From: Virgibacillus sp. AGTR
GTDB taxonomy: Bacteria; Bacillota; Bacilli; Bacillales; Amphibacillaceae
Length of the DNA stretch: 64,000 bases
Direction: 5' to 3'
NCBI RefSeq assembly: GCF_016919725.2
Contig: NZ_JAJERH010000001.1
Location: 124,001-188,000 of the forward strand
In this document: positions 8,649 through 17,227 of the stretch, piece by piece
How positions within the stretch are numbered: the stretch's first letter is position 1
Layout of the letters: each line of letters begins with the position of its first letter
The notes under the pieces: generated by a model
The model's input: the letters and a program-made list of their open reading frames with translations, nothing else
What the model was told of the DNA's origin: nothing
The model's database searches: none
Made by a program: the position numbers and the translations under genes

Positions 8649-9401
8649 ATGTCAGAATCAATGAAGCATTGCTGTAGCAAAAATAATACAGCTGATAATG
8701 AACAGCTTCGCAAAACTCATGTAAATCAAGCGATGATTGTAACAAAAGAAGATTGGAATAAAGCACATCAGGCCTTTTTAAAGAAGGAAAAGGAACATAC
8801 TCGAGAGCGCGATAAATTAAATGCAGAACGTCGTCACTTACCTATGGTAGAAATAACAAAAAACTATACATTTAACGGATTAAAGGAGCAATATAGCCTT
8901 CTTGATTTATTCGCCGGAAAAAAACAGCTTATTGTTTATCACTTCATGTTTGACCCCAGTTGGGTTGAAGGCTGCGATGGCTGTTCTATGATGGTAGATA
9001 ACATTGGACACCAAGCTCATTTACGTGCACGTGACACGACGTTGGTCTTAATTTCTAGAGCTCCTATGGAAAAAATACATCCCTTTAAAAAGCGAATGGA
9101 ATGGACCTTGCCATGGTACTCTTCCTTTAACAGTGACTTCAATTATGACTTTGGAGCAACTACGAAGCAAGGAGAAGAAACGCACGGATACAGCGTATTC
9201 TTACAAGATAACAACAAGGTTTATCATACGTATTCAACAGGAGCACGTGGTGTTGAATACTTAGGTAGTAATTGGAGCTATCTTGATATCACCCCGATGG
9301 GCAGGCAAGAGGATTGGGAAAACTCACCTACTTGGGTCAGGAAAACCCCAAGATATGAATGGTGGAAACATCATGACAAATACACAGACTCCTTGTCTTG
9401 A
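8649..9401 (+). CDS. DUF899 family thioredoxin-like protein
   Basis: A 250-aa cytosolic protein of the DUF899 family, which has a predicted thioredoxin/AhpC-like fold. The diagnostic FDPSWVEGCDGCSMMVDNI region lies near residues 100-118 and contains a CxxC pair; a C-terminal WSYLDITPMGRQEDWE segment is also typical. The start ATG has GAAAGGA upstream. It stands alone between a divergent DUF819 gene and a hairpin at 9458. A redox or detoxification role is inferred from the fold only. Confidence 0.88.
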   Translation: MSESMKHCCSKNNTADNEQLRKTHVNQAMIVTKEDWNKAHQAFLKKEKEHTRERDKLNAERRHLPMVEITKNYTFNGLKEQYSLLDLFAGKKQLIVYHFMFDPSWVEGCDGCSMMVDNIGHQAHLRARDTTLVLISRAPMEKIHPFKKRMEWTLPWYSSFNSDFNYDFGATTKQGEETHGYSVFLQDNNKVYHTYSTGARGVEYLGSNWSYLDITPMGRQEDWENSPTWVRKTPRYEWWKHHDKYTDSLS

Positions 9402-9457
9402 CATAGATCAAGAGATTGAGATCAATAATTTTCAGTAAAATAAAGCAGAACAATAAG

Positions 9458-9517
9458 ATACCGACCCTCAGAAGTTAGAGTAAAAAATCTAACTTCTGGG
9501 GATCGGTACCAACTTTT
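9458..9517 (+). terminator. Long hairpin after the DUF899 gene
   Basis: Near-perfect 22-23 bp arms (9458-9479 and 9488-9510) followed by a short T-run. The CCCAGAAGTTAGA/TCTAACTTCTGGG core resembles the leader hairpins found at the ends of IS3-family elements in Bacillaceae, so it may be an insertion-sequence remnant now serving as a terminator. Confidence 0.7.
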
Positions 9518-9625
9518 TGAATGTTAGTTGTGCTTTGGCTAATTCTAAATTAGTTGTTTGGTTTTAATAACCCCTATATAGCGAGACAACGAAGTATTTT
9601 CGCAACGCTGTACTTCCAACACTGG

Positions 9626-10462
9626 CTAAATGACTTCTTTGATCCGATTACCTATGCGCAAATGATGAATGGTGATTTCCGGACGACTTCCAACTCGAAT
9701 ATTAATTCCTGTTTGACCAAGCCCTTCACTAATATAAAAGGGACGACCTTCTAATTTATGAAGTCCTTTAACCATATTCAACTTGACCAGTTTCCCCATT
9801 TTCCGAAGGTGGTAAGGTTTTGGCCAATGAATTTGCCCGCCATGAAAATGACCTGAAAGCAGATAATCAAAATGATACTTGTCCATTTCTAAAACTACAT
9901 TTGGATCATGTGTTAACACAAGATTACTTCCTTGTTGCAAACCTGCAAACGATTTAACTAGATTACTATGATTTGTACTAAAATTATCAATGCCAATAAC
10001 ATTAACAGCCTCACCATCTACTGTAATTACCGCATTTTCATTCTGAAGCGTTTTGAATCCATACTGATTCAGTATATCTTTTAATTGCTGAAAGTCTCTA
10101 TCCTTTAACACATAATCATGATTACCAAAAACCGCATAAGCACCATACTTAGGATTTAATTTACTCAATTCCTCTAAATAAGGTATAAGCTTGGGAATAC
10201 TTTTCTTACGATCTAAGAAATCTCCTGTTAACGCAATTAAATCTAGCGATTGAGAATCTAATTGTTGCATTATATTTTGTGGAGTTATCGATATATTTTC
10301 AATATGCAAGTCTGAGATATGCAATATTTTTAGTATTTTCCCTTTATTTGTTTCTATATCTTTTTCTATATCAATTTGATTAACAACCACAGAATGCGTA
10401 TTTCTATAGCCTATATATATAAAATAACTCAATAATGCTATAATTCCAATACTTATATACAT
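9626..10462 (-). CDS. Membrane-anchored metallophosphoesterase (YkuE/YkoQ-like)
   Basis: A 278-aa calcineurin-like phosphoesterase. An N-terminal hydrophobic helix (residues 1-17) anchors the catalytic domain outside or at the membrane. Metal-binding motifs appear in the canonical order: ISDLHIE, TGDFLDR, FGNHDY, LTHDP and SGHFHGGQ. Relatives in Bacillus (YkuE, YkoQ, YpbG) act on phosphoesters at the cell envelope, but the substrate here is unknown. The start ATG at 10462 has GGGGTG upstream. Confidence 0.9.
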   Translation of the reverse strand: MYISIGIIALLSYFIYIGYRNTHSVVVNQIDIEKDIETNKGKILKILHISDLHIENISITPQNIMQQLDSQSLDLIALTGDFLDRKKSIPKLIPYLEELSKLNPKYGAYAVFGNHDYVLKDRDFQQLKDILNQYGFKTLQNENAVITVDGEAVNVIGIDNFSTNHSNLVKSFAGLQQGSNLVLTHDPNVVLEMDKYHFDYLLSGHFHGGQIHWPKPYHLRKMGKLVKLNMVKGLHKLEGRPFYISEGLGQTGINIRVGSRPEITIHHLRIGNRIKEVI

Positions 10463-10574
10463 GTAGAAATCACCCCTGTACTCTATTATAAAGGGTGATC
10501 ATCATTTGTTCACTTGTAATATATGGATATAACATAGCATTCCTAGTAGGTTGTAATTTTCACCGTTGCACAAA

Positions 10575-10770
10575 AGCGCAAGCGCCCGATTAGAAACGTA
10601 GCGACTGGAGCAAGTCTACAGAGATAAAGGAATCACGGTGAGCTTGCGAGCCGATGATGACTTATCGTAGGGCAATTCGTAAAGTCATCTAGCTTCTGGG
10701 CGCTGGAGCTGGACGCGGCTCAAACGATATTTATTAACATTGGCAAATTTTATAATTTCCCTAGACTACA
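10575..10770. repeat. Dispersed intergenic repeat, copy A
   Basis: About 190 bp beginning with GCGCAAGCGCCCGATTAG and ending CCCTAGACTA. It shares most of its length with 51098-51280, including GATTAGAAACGTA-CGACTGG, AGGAATCACGGTG, CCGATGATGACTTAT and the TAATTTCC(C)TAGACTA tail. The outer parts are imperfectly inverted (AGCGCCC...GGGCGCT), so a folded RNA or a MITE-like element is likely. GC content is clearly higher than in the flanks. Confidence 0.75.
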
Positions 10771-10876
10771 AAAAAACAATGATTTACCTACTTCATAACC
10801 CTTCTCTATTTTACAGTTCTCCTTCTACAATTCTCCTTACATGAAACAGTGATATTCGCTGCTCTTGTATACTCAT

Positions 10877-10905
10877 TTGACAAAAAACCACCTAGTTGTT
10901 ACAAT
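10877..10905 (+). promoter_or_regulatory. Sigma-A promoter of the tetR-SMR operon
   Basis: TTGACA at 10877-10882 and TACAAT at 10900-10905 with a 17-bp spacer, 56 bases upstream of the TetR start. Directly after it is AAAAAAGCC...GGTCTTTTTT (10910-10935), a short hairpin with a T-run that could be an attenuator or part of the repressor's operator. Confidence 0.7.
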
Positions 10906-10960
10906 TTTAAAAAAGCCGTCCGGTTGGTCTTTTTTATGTTGGTTGATTGGAGGAATGGTA

Positions 10961-11500
10961 ATGAATACGAAAGCTGAGAAGAAACGAGAACATATATTAA
11001 CATCTGGTACAGCGTTTATTCTTGAGAATGATTTTAATTCGTTAACCTTGGACGCTGTTGCTAATCATGCTGGAATTAGCAAAGGCGGTTTACTATATCA
11101 TTTCCCAAATAAAGATGCTTTATTAAAAGGTTTATCTGATCATATATTTGAGCAATTTACCAACTCATTTAATAAACATGCAGAAAACGATCCTAATGAA
11201 AAAGGAAAGTGGACACGAGCCTTAATTGAAACATCTAAATGGGACTTGGATAATAACGCGAAACTAAATATTGGAATCATGGCAGCATCCATGCTAAATC
11301 CTGATATTTCAGAAGGACTTAGCAAGGGATATCGTTATATGCAAAATAAAGTTGAGCAAGACAATCTAGATCCCGTTACTGCTAGTATTATCCGACTTGC
11401 CATTGATGGTATTTATTATTCGGAAATGCTTGACATGGCTCCATTAGATGAGAATTTACGTGAGAAGGTCATTGAAAAATTAATTCAAATGACAACATAG
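10961..11500 (+). CDS. TetR/AcrR family regulator of the SMR efflux pair
   Basis: A 179-aa regulator with the TetR N-terminal helix-turn-helix (LDAVANHAGISKGGLLYHFPNKDALL, residues about 25-50) and a C-terminal ligand domain. The start ATG at 10961 has GGAGG at 7 bases; the frame is open upstream but without a usable site. It ends 12 bases before the first of two SMR genes, the same order as yvdT-yvdS-yvdR in B. subtilis. It most likely represses this operon, including itself, until a drug or cationic metabolite binds. Confidence 0.9.
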   Translation: MNTKAEKKREHILTSGTAFILENDFNSLTLDAVANHAGISKGGLLYHFPNKDALLKGLSDHIFEQFTNSFNKHAENDPNEKGKWTRALIETSKWDLDNNAKLNIGIMAASMLNPDISEGLSKGYRYMQNKVEQDNLDPVTASIIRLAIDGIYYSEMLDMAPLDENLREKVIEKLIQMTT

Positions 11501-11512
11501 GAGGTGCCCCTA

Positions 11513-11839
11513 ATGATCAATCCATTTGTAATTTTAATCATTGCTGTTTTAGGTGAAGTGTTTGGAAATTCTATGTTGAAGCAGTCCAACGGATTCAAAA
11601 GGCTCCTCCCTTCCTTAGGAGTTATATTTGGAATGGGGATAGCGTTTTATGGACTATCGCTCACGCTTACTGCTATACCACTTAGTACTGCATATGCAGT
11701 ATGGTCTGGTGCAGGGACTGCATTGACTGCACTCATTGGTGTTCTTGTTTATAAAGAAAAATTTAATTTTAAAAAAATAATCGGCTTAGTTTTTATTATT
11801 GGTGGCGTTATTTCTCTAAAATTATCGAGCGGAGTATAA
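11513..11839 (+). CDS. SMR family efflux protein, first subunit (YvdS/EbrA-like)
   Basis: A small multidrug resistance transporter of 108 aa with four transmembrane helices. The membrane-embedded essential glutamate is in VLGEVFGN of helix 1 and the conserved helix-3 motif is AYAVWSGAGT. The start ATG at 11513 has GGAGG upstream; the GTG at 11504 lies inside that site. Paired SMR proteins function as heterodimers or in dual topology. The inducer and substrate are not evident from the sequence. Confidence 0.92.
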   Translation: MINPFVILIIAVLGEVFGNSMLKQSNGFKRLLPSLGVIFGMGIAFYGLSLTLTAIPLSTAYAVWSGAGTALTALIGVLVYKEKFNFKKIIGLVFIIGGVISLKLSSGV

Positions 11840-11861
11840 TAGTAGATTGGAGGTTTTTCTT

Positions 11862-12212
11862 ATGAAAGGATATGTCATGTTAGCCATCTCCATTATAAGT
11901 GAAGTATGTGGTACAACAATGCTTAAAATATCCGATGGTTTTTCTAATCCTTTACCATCTTTTGGTGTCGTAGTTTCCTTTGCTTCAGCATTTTATTTCC
12001 TCTCTATTTGTTTAAAAACAGTGGCCCTAAGCTTGGCATATGCTATTTGGGCTGGAATTGGAACGGCATTGACTGCATTAATAGGAATACTAATTTGGAA
12101 TGAACCATTTAGCTTCTTGACCGTGGTTGGATTGATTTTTATTATTGGAGGAGTTGTCTTACTAAATATGCCAAATAATCAAGGGGAAAAAGTTTTGCAT
12201 CCATCAAGCTAA
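11862..12212 (+). CDS. SMR family efflux protein, second subunit (YvdR/EbrB-like)
   Basis: The partner of the preceding SMR gene, about 116 aa with four helices. The essential glutamate is in IISEVCGT and the helix-3 motif is AYAIWAGIGTAL. The start ATG at 11862 is placed by TTGGAGG at 9 bases. It follows its partner by 22 bases in the same operon. An inverted repeat (CATCCATC/GATGGATG, 12198-12230) spans the stop codon and may mark the transcript end, though it lacks a T-run. Confidence 0.92.
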   Translation: MKGYVMLAISIISEVCGTTMLKISDGFSNPLPSFGVVVSFASAFYFLSICLKTVALSLAYAIWAGIGTALTALIGILIWNEPFSFLTVVGLIFIIGGVVLLNMPNNQGEKVLHPSS

Positions 12213-12243
12213 TGATTAAATAGATGGATGTCCACATCATAAA

Positions 12244-12945
12244 CTATATACAATTAGCACGAAAGCTCTTTACACATCCCGATATGAAATCGTCTTCGAT
12301 TATATCAAGTAATTCCATCATATCATCAATGATAAAATCCGCATTAGCACTTCCCCAATATGCATCTCTTTTCCAAATACTTATCATTCCCGACTTTTTA
12401 GCAGGATGGACATCATTTTGGGGATGATCACCTACAAATATACTTCTTGCTGCGGCAACTTGTAACCGATCTAAAGCGCTTCTAAAAATCTCTAAGTCTG
12501 GCTTTTTTATTCCCTCGTATTCAGATACCAAAACCTCATCCATAAACGGAAAGATCCCTGTTTTACGAATGACATCCATTTGGAACGGTCCTTGTCCATT
12601 TGTAATTATGCCAAGTTTTAATGATCGTTCTTGCAGTGCTTCCAGCAATTTTAAAACTTCAGGAAAAAGGATGCAGTTAGTTTTGAACTGAACCAAATAA
12701 TCAGTTAATAACTGTTTAGGGGTTATGCCAGTCACATTAAATTCCTTAACCATTTGTTGATATACTTTGTCGTTCCACACATATCCCCTTTTATCCAATG
12801 TTATAAATCGATTGACATAGCATTTTTTAGGTATATGACTGAAATAAGGATAGAAGCGTTCATATTGATTCGTGGCAAACCGTTTTATAGAAGCTTCTCT
12901 ATGAAGTAACGTTCCATCCAAATCAAAAATAACAGCTTCTATCAT
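12244..12945 (-). CDS. HAD-superfamily hydrolase
   Basis: A 233-aa haloacid-dehalogenase-like phosphatase. Motif I is FDLDGTL at residues 7-13 with a helical cap following; motif II is LGIITNGQ near residue 114; motif III is the KKPDLEIF lysine; motif IV is FVGDHPQND near 186. The substrate is probably a small phosphometabolite. It overlaps the upstream GNAT gene by four bases (ATGA), so the two are co-translated. Confidence 0.9.
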   Translation of the reverse strand: MIEAVIFDLDGTLLHREASIKRFATNQYERFYPYFSHIPKKCYVNRFITLDKRGYVWNDKVYQQMVKEFNVTGITPKQLLTDYLVQFKTNCILFPEVLKLLEALQERSLKLGIITNGQGPFQMDVIRKTGIFPFMDEVLVSEYEGIKKPDLEIFRSALDRLQVAAARSIFVGDHPQNDVHPAKKSGMISIWKRDAYWGSANADFIIDDMMELLDIIEDDFISGCVKSFRANCI

Positions 12946-13412
12946 TTTCCCTTACTCCTCATCATTTTGATAAATTCATAATTAGATCCATTCGTATGCT
13001 GCGTAAAGGATTCCACAGTCTGAAATCCGGCTTTTTTATACACTTTTATAGCTCGCTGGTTAAAACTAGCCACCGATAACGTTAAACGCTGACAAATATA
13101 CTTTTTCTCTGCAAACTGAATACCCGCTTGCAAAAAACTTAGCCCTAAACCGAGCCCCGTTAATTCTGGTTTCATCCCAAGCCCAATTTCTACTTTATGA
13201 TCCCCACAATGATAGGTAAAAAAACCTACTAATTCATTCTTTTCATCATGTACAATAAAATGAGAACCTTGACGTCGTTCAGGATTAAGGAATTCTTGTA
13301 AATCTTCTTGATCTTCTTCCATATTATAGAAGCGATACTCTCCATCGTAATGCCACTCGTAAGCAATAATTTCAGCCTGTTCCTGCGTCATTGGTTTAAA
13401 AGAGTAATGCAT
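12942..13412 (-). CDS. GNAT family N-acetyltransferase
   Basis: A 156-aa acetyltransferase with a GNAT fold. The acetyl-CoA binding region is LGLGMKPELTGLGLGLSFLQ around residues 85-105, followed by the typical SVASFNQRAIKVYKKAGF strand-helix. The N-terminal YSFKPMTQEQAEIIAYEWHY suggests the YjcF/YdgE-like group, but the acceptor is unknown. It is transcribed with the HAD gene that follows it. Confidence 0.85.
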   Translation of the reverse strand: MHYSFKPMTQEQAEIIAYEWHYDGEYRFYNMEEDQEDLQEFLNPERRQGSHFIVHDEKNELVGFFTYHCGDHKVEIGLGMKPELTGLGLGLSFLQAGIQFAEKKYICQRLTLSVASFNQRAIKVYKKAGFQTVESFTQHTNGSNYEFIKMMRSKGK

Positions 13413-13466
13413 ATCGGATTCTCCAATCGTGTTGTATCTTTTTCTATAATTAAACTTGAAGTTAAA

Positions 13467-13937
13467 TTATATTTGCTTCCTAAACAAAACTCGATCATGG
13501 TTTATCCCATCATATTGCGTGTGAATAGAGATACCATCTACAACGTTATCTCCCTCAACAATATCAAAACCCATATGGGTATGAAATGCTATTGAGTTTC
13601 TATTCTTTGGCGAAGTTACACAGCGTATTACTTCAACGTTAAACCGTTTCATAACCTGAAAAAACGTGTGGTATAATCGTTTTCCGATTTGCATATTTCG
13701 GTGATTTGGGTGTACACCAATAAAATGAATATAAGCCGTGTTTGTCTGGGATTGAGATACGAAGCCTATTAAGAAACCAATGATTTCTCCGTTTTCTTCA
13801 ACTATAAAGCTACTATTATTAAAGTGCTCAAAGAACAATTTTGGTACCATATCTGCCATCTGTCTCCCACCCCACCATTCATTTATGATAGGTGAAATAC
13901 GATAGTAATCGGATCCTTCGATAGACCGAATATTCAT
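13467..13937 (-). CDS. GNAT family N-acetyltransferase
   Basis: A second 156-aa GNAT, distinct from its neighbour. The acetyl-CoA pyrophosphate loop is VHPNHRNMQIGKRLY (residues about 84-98), and FHTHMGFDI and the C-terminal DHDRVLF-type end are characteristic of acetyltransferases acting on small amines or protein N-termini. The start ATG at 13937 has AAGGGGG upstream. It is separated by 54 bases from the next GNAT gene and is probably in the same transcript. Confidence 0.85.
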   Translation of the reverse strand: MNIRSIEGSDYYRISPIINEWWGGRQMADMVPKLFFEHFNNSSFIVEENGEIIGFLIGFVSQSQTNTAYIHFIGVHPNHRNMQIGKRLYHTFFQVMKRFNVEVIRCVTSPKNRNSIAFHTHMGFDIVEGDNVVDGISIHTQYDGINHDRVLFRKQI

Positions 13938-14039
13938 TAAATCAACCCCCTTCTTTTATAACTAATTCCACATCCCACTTCATATTATTCTGAATTTTAA
14001 TTATATCATACGTTCTGAAGCTTTTTCACTTCGTTTAAA

Positions 14040-14517
14040 TTAATGGATTGTAAGTTCTACCTCTAGGCGAAGAAGTTCGTTCTGTGGTTCCAATTTTTGT
14101 TCCTATGCCATTTCTTTTTCATTTGTTTGTTTATTGCCTTTTTTCTTAGCTTTATCAGTCATAGGTGGTCGTCCTTTCGAGTTTCCCAAGGCCTCATTAT
14201 CACCTTCACTAACAGTTTTTTCCATGAATTAATTATTGGAGGTTGTAGCTCCAAATTAAATGACTGTCTCCGTTTATGAAGAATCTGTTCTCTTCATAAA
14301 GCTTCATACATCCAGTGTAAATGGAACAGAATAAACTTGCTATTCCCGTTGCCTTATTAATCCTTCCCTCCCAAATTTCTTATACAATTCTTCAACCCAC
14401 CGTTTACGCGGGAACTGCTTGTCAATCCATGCTTCTTAGCCAACATGTCATATCCTAAATAACCCCTTAATATGCTCTTACTACTATTAACTTAAATGGA
14501 TCACTATATTTAGCCAT
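14040..14517 (-). pseudogene. Decayed IS3-family (IS150-type) orfA
   Basis: Reading the minus strand from ATG at 14517 gives AKYSDPFKLIVVRAY, the standard N-terminus of IS150-group OrfA (helix-turn-helix) proteins. Further pieces follow in different frames: LAKKHGL, GRPPMTDKAKKK and QNELLRLEVEL, the last being the coiled-coil end of OrfA. At least four stops or frameshifts separate them. No orfB follows; a GNAT gene begins at 13937. The short ORF on the plus strand here is a shadow. Confidence 0.8.
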
Positions 14518-14524
14518 AAAGAAA

Positions 14525-14562
14525 CACCCCAAAAGAAAGATTTCACTCTCACTTTTGGGGTG
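14525..14562 (-). terminator. Hairpin terminator behind ectC, probably the left end of the IS3 remnant
   Basis: Arms CACCCCAAAAG (14525-14535) and CTTTTGGGGTG (14552-14562). On the minus strand it is followed by TTTCTTT. It lies 21 bases past ectC and 8 bases before the orfA remnant. Hairpins of this CACCCCAAAAG type are typical of the ends of Bacillaceae IS3 elements, so the ectoine operon may have acquired its terminator from the insertion. Confidence 0.75.
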
Positions 14563-14583
14563 AAGTACATTTATTTCATTTAG

Positions 14584-14970
14584 TTATTCTGTTAATAGAG
14601 GATAATATCCTTCTTTTGTATGCGTTTCGCTACCAACTAATGGTGGGTTAAATACACATACCATACGCATTTGTGTACGGGCACGAAGCTCATGCTTATC
14701 ATGTTCATCTAAAAGGTACATAGTTCCTGGTTTTAATTGATATACTTCACCAGTTTCTAATTTTTCAATCTCACCTTCTCCTTCGATACAATAGACAAGT
14801 TCAATATGGTTTTTGTACCAGAAGAAGTTGTTGGTACCCGCTTTAATAATGGTATCATTCATGCTAAAACCTACACCATCTTTTTTATAAATAAATCGAC
14901 GGCTTGACCAATTTTCCCCAGATGTTTCATCTTCTGTTCCAATAATATCTTCAAGTGATTTTACGATCAT
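14584..14970 (-). CDS. ectC: L-ectoine synthase
   Basis: A 128-aa cupin enzyme that cyclises N-gamma-acetyl-L-2,4-diaminobutyrate to ectoine, the last step of compatible-solute synthesis. Family hallmarks are the MIVKSLEDIIGTEDE start, FSMNDTIIKAGTNNFFWYKNH and the cupin metal-site region YCIEGEGEIE, with DEHDKHELRA further on. The length is normal. It lies 35 bases after ectB with its own site (AGGAG) and is followed by a hairpin terminator. No ectD hydroxylase gene follows. Confidence 0.97.
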   Translation of the reverse strand: MIVKSLEDIIGTEDETSGENWSSRRFIYKKDGVGFSMNDTIIKAGTNNFFWYKNHIELVYCIEGEGEIEKLETGEVYQLKPGTMYLLDEHDKHELRARTQMRMVCVFNPPLVGSETHTKEGYYPLLTE

Positions 14971-15005
14971 GAATAATCTCCTCTTTTCTATCTTATATAA
15001 AATGT

Positions 15006-16283
15006 TTACTTCAATACTTGTTTAATTGCTTCTTCAAGAATATCAAAACCATTATTTATCCCCTCTTCTTCAATTATTAAAGGAGGAAGGAATTTTACAA
15101 CCTCATCATTTGGTCCAGATGTCTCAACAATTAATCCGCGATTAAATGCCTCCGCACAAATCTTATTGGCAAGATCTGCTTCTTGTATCACAATACCTTG
15201 CATAAACCCACGACCTCGTGCCTCACCTTGTAACGTGGAGAATTTATTAATAATAGATTCTATACGTTCACGAATAAGGTTAGCCTTTTGCTGAATAGAG
15301 TTGCTAAAGGCATCTGTTTCCCAATTTGTTAAAGCTTCCGTAGCTGCAATAAACGCTAAATTATTCCCACGGAATGTCCCGTTATGCTCACCTGGTCCCC
15401 ACTGATCAAATTCTGGTTTAATTAATGTAATAGCCATAGGTAGACCAATACCCCCTATTGATTTAGAGAGACAAATAATATCAGGTTTAATTCCTGCAGG
15501 TTCAAAACTAAAGAATGTACCAGTCCTACCACATCCAGCTTGAACATCATCAATAATCAACAGAATATCCCAACGCTTACAGATAGATTCGACTTTCTTT
15601 AGCCATTCCATGCTAGCCGCATTGATTCCGCCTTCTCCTTGTACAGTTTCCAAGATAATTGCTGCCGGTAATGCTACACCGCTTCCACTATCCTCAAGGA
15701 ACCGCTCTAAGTAAGCAATTGAGTCCTGATCCTCCACATATTCGTCAAATGGCATAGAAACACTATGGTGAAGAGGTATTCCTGCACCATGACGTTTAAA
15801 TGAGTTACCAGTCACGGATAATGAACCTATTGTCATTCCATGAAATGCATTTGTAAAACTAATAACCGTGTCGCGCCCCGTTACCTTTCTAGCTATTTTC
15901 AAGGCGCTTTCTACAGTATTCGTTCCAGTTGGTCCCGGAAACATTATTTTATAGTCTAGTTGACGAGGTTTAAGTATAACGTCGTTGAACTGATCTAGAA
16001 AGTTCTTTCTAGGAGTTGTGCCCATATCCAAACTATGAATGATTCCGTCATTTTGAATATATTCAATCAGCTTTTGCTGCATAACATCATTGTTATGACC
16101 ATAATTTAATGCACCAGCACCAGCAAAAAAGTCAATATACTCTTTTCCATCTATATCCCATAGTTTATATCCTTTAGCCTTTGTAAAAATTGTTGGCCAG
16201 CCTCTGCTATAGCTTCTAACCGATGATTCCAATTCTTCAAAGGTTTTCATTTTTTCATTATTTAATACTGCTGTAGTCACCAA
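15006..16283 (-). CDS. ectB: L-2,4-diaminobutyrate:2-oxoglutarate aminotransferase
   Basis: A 425-aa class III aminotransferase that makes L-2,4-diaminobutyrate from aspartate beta-semialdehyde and glutamate. Motifs are the [16 protein letters not shown] phosphate-binding region (near 115), [15 protein letters not shown] (aspartate near 245) and the PLP lysine in [12 protein letters not shown] at about residue 274. EctB-specific features include [14 protein letters not shown]. It follows ectA by 9 bases. The start ATG at 16283 has AAAGGATG-type spacing within the ectA tail. Confidence 0.97.
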   Translation of the reverse strand: MVTTAVLNNEKMKTFEELESSVRSYSRGWPTIFTKAKGYKLWDIDGKEYIDFFAGAGALNYGHNNDVMQQKLIEYIQNDGIIHSLDMGTTPRKNFLDQFNDVILKPRQLDYKIMFPGPTGTNTVESALKIARKVTGRDTVISFTNAFHGMTIGSLSVTGNSFKRHGAGIPLHHSVSMPFDEYVEDQDSIAYLERFLEDSGSGVALPAAIILETVQGEGGINAASMEWLKKVESICKRWDILLIIDDVQAGCGRTGTFFSFEPAGIKPDIICLSKSIGGIGLPMAITLIKPEFDQWGPGEHNGTFRGNNLAFIAATEALTNWETDAFSNSIQQKANLIRERIESIINKFSTLQGEARGRGFMQGIVIQEADLANKICAEAFNRGLIVETSGPNDEVVKFLPPLIIEEEGINNGFDILEEAIKQVLK

Positions 16284-16292
16284 ATCATCCTT

Positions 16293-16835
16293 TTATTCAT
16301 TATTTCCCTTTTGAAAAGGGCCAATCTTATACAGTTGCTCATCTTCATGTCCTGTTCGTGGAAAATCAATTGATAAATAATAATTTCCAACCACACATTC
16401 TGTGTCTAGCTTTTTTGCTAAACCTAAAAATAAATACTGAGAAGGTAAATTGGATGGTGATACCGTTGCTTCAATAAATCGAATCTCTGATAATTGTTCC
16501 CGCTCTAACAACTTCATCAACATTTTCGTTCCTAACCCTTTACCCCGTTGAGTTTCTCGAACAGCAACCTGCCAGATGAATAATGTATTCGGTTTATTCG
16601 GATGAATAAACCCAGAAATGAATCCGACCGTTTCCCCTTCACTTTTCACAACAATGGATGATTCTGAGAACATATCACACCATAGGATATAGCTATAAGA
16701 AGAGTTAAGGTCAAGGTTACCAATTTCATGGATTAGTTCCCACACAGCTGCCCCATCATCTTTTGTAGGCATACGAAACTCAAGTTCCTGATCAATTTCA
16801 CGTGTTTTTGTAATCGTGCTAATGGTTCTTTGGAT
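16293..16835 (-). CDS. ectA: L-2,4-diaminobutyrate acetyltransferase, probable AUC start
   Basis: A GNAT enzyme that acetylates diaminobutyrate in ectoine synthesis. Diagnostic features are FRMPTKDDGAAVWELI, LDLNSSYSYILWC, VAVRETQRGKGLG (acetyl-CoA loop) and EATVSPSNLPSQYLF. The first ATG in frame (16772) begins within the family-conserved FRMPT region and has no ribosome binding site. The frame continues 21 codons upstream without a stop to ATC at 16835, which lies 7 bases after a strong GGGAGG site. No ATG, GTG or TTG occurs in that extension. I therefore place the start at ATC (about 180 aa, the usual EctA size), by inference. The alternative is 159 aa from 16772, or a sequencing or frameshift difference. 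Confidence 0.9.
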   Translation of the reverse strand: MQRTISTITKTREIDQELEFRMPTKDDGAAVWELIHEIGNLDLNSSYSYILWCDMFSESSIVVKSEGETVGFISGFIHPNKPNTLFIWQVAVRETQRGKGLGTKMLMKLLEREQLSEIRFIEATVSPSNLPSQYLFLGLAKKLDTECVVGNYYLSIDFPRTGHEDEQLYKIGPFQKGNNE

Positions 16836-16877
16836 GCTTCCACCTCCCAGACTTTGGTAAATAATCTACTATATAAG

Positions 16878-16905
16878 CTTATAAATAATTAGGGGGAAGC
16901 GTCAA
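16878..16905 (-). promoter_or_regulatory. Candidate sigma-A promoter of ectABC
   Basis: On the minus strand TTGACG (16905-16900) and TATAAG (16883-16878) are spaced by 16 bases, about 43 bases upstream of the proposed ectA start. A second A/T-rich hexamer, TATATA, lies just downstream. No clear sigma-B motif was found. Confidence 0.4.
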
Positions 16906-17178
16906 AAGCCTTTAAACCTTATATAGCTTGATTAAACTTGCTGAGTTACGGTGACAGTTAAATAAAGGGCAATCCTTTAAGAATAGCGCCCAAAAATTCT
17001 AAAAAATACGATGGTTATACCAATTCAATTAGTTGCAATTCCAAAAAAACTTCAAATTCGCCAAAAAGCGTCGAAAATATAGGAATGAGCCCATTTAGCA
17101 GATATATCATTAAGAATCCTCGACCATATTGGTATGTTACAAGCATTCAATTATTTCTGTTTTTTAACAATAAATAAA
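16906..17178. other. Intergenic stretch upstream of ectABC
   Basis: About 270 bases between the ectA promoter and the terminator of the amidohydrolase gene. No ORF with a ribosome binding site and no clear RNA structure is seen on either strand. It is AT-rich and probably carries osmotic control of ectABC, which I cannot localise. Confidence 0.4.
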
Positions 17179-17218
17179 AGAAGTACCATAACCCTATTTA
17201 TTAAGGGAATAGCACTTC
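17179..17218 (-). terminator. Intrinsic terminator after the amidohydrolase
   Basis: A stem with AGAAGT/ACTTCT outer and CCCT/AGGG inner pairs, loop ATTTATTA. On the minus strand it runs into TTTTATTT, nine bases past the stop at 17228. Confidence 0.75.
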
Positions 17219-17227
17219 TATTAAATA

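Noticed and set aside
10910-10935. Guanidine (ykkC) riboswitch before the SMR operon
   Set aside because: The hairpin after the promoter is far too short and lacks the conserved ACGR elements. The TetR gene explains the control.
14097-14279. 60-codon plus-strand ORF in the IS remnant
   Set aside because: Antisense to the recognisable orfA pieces and without a ribosome binding site.
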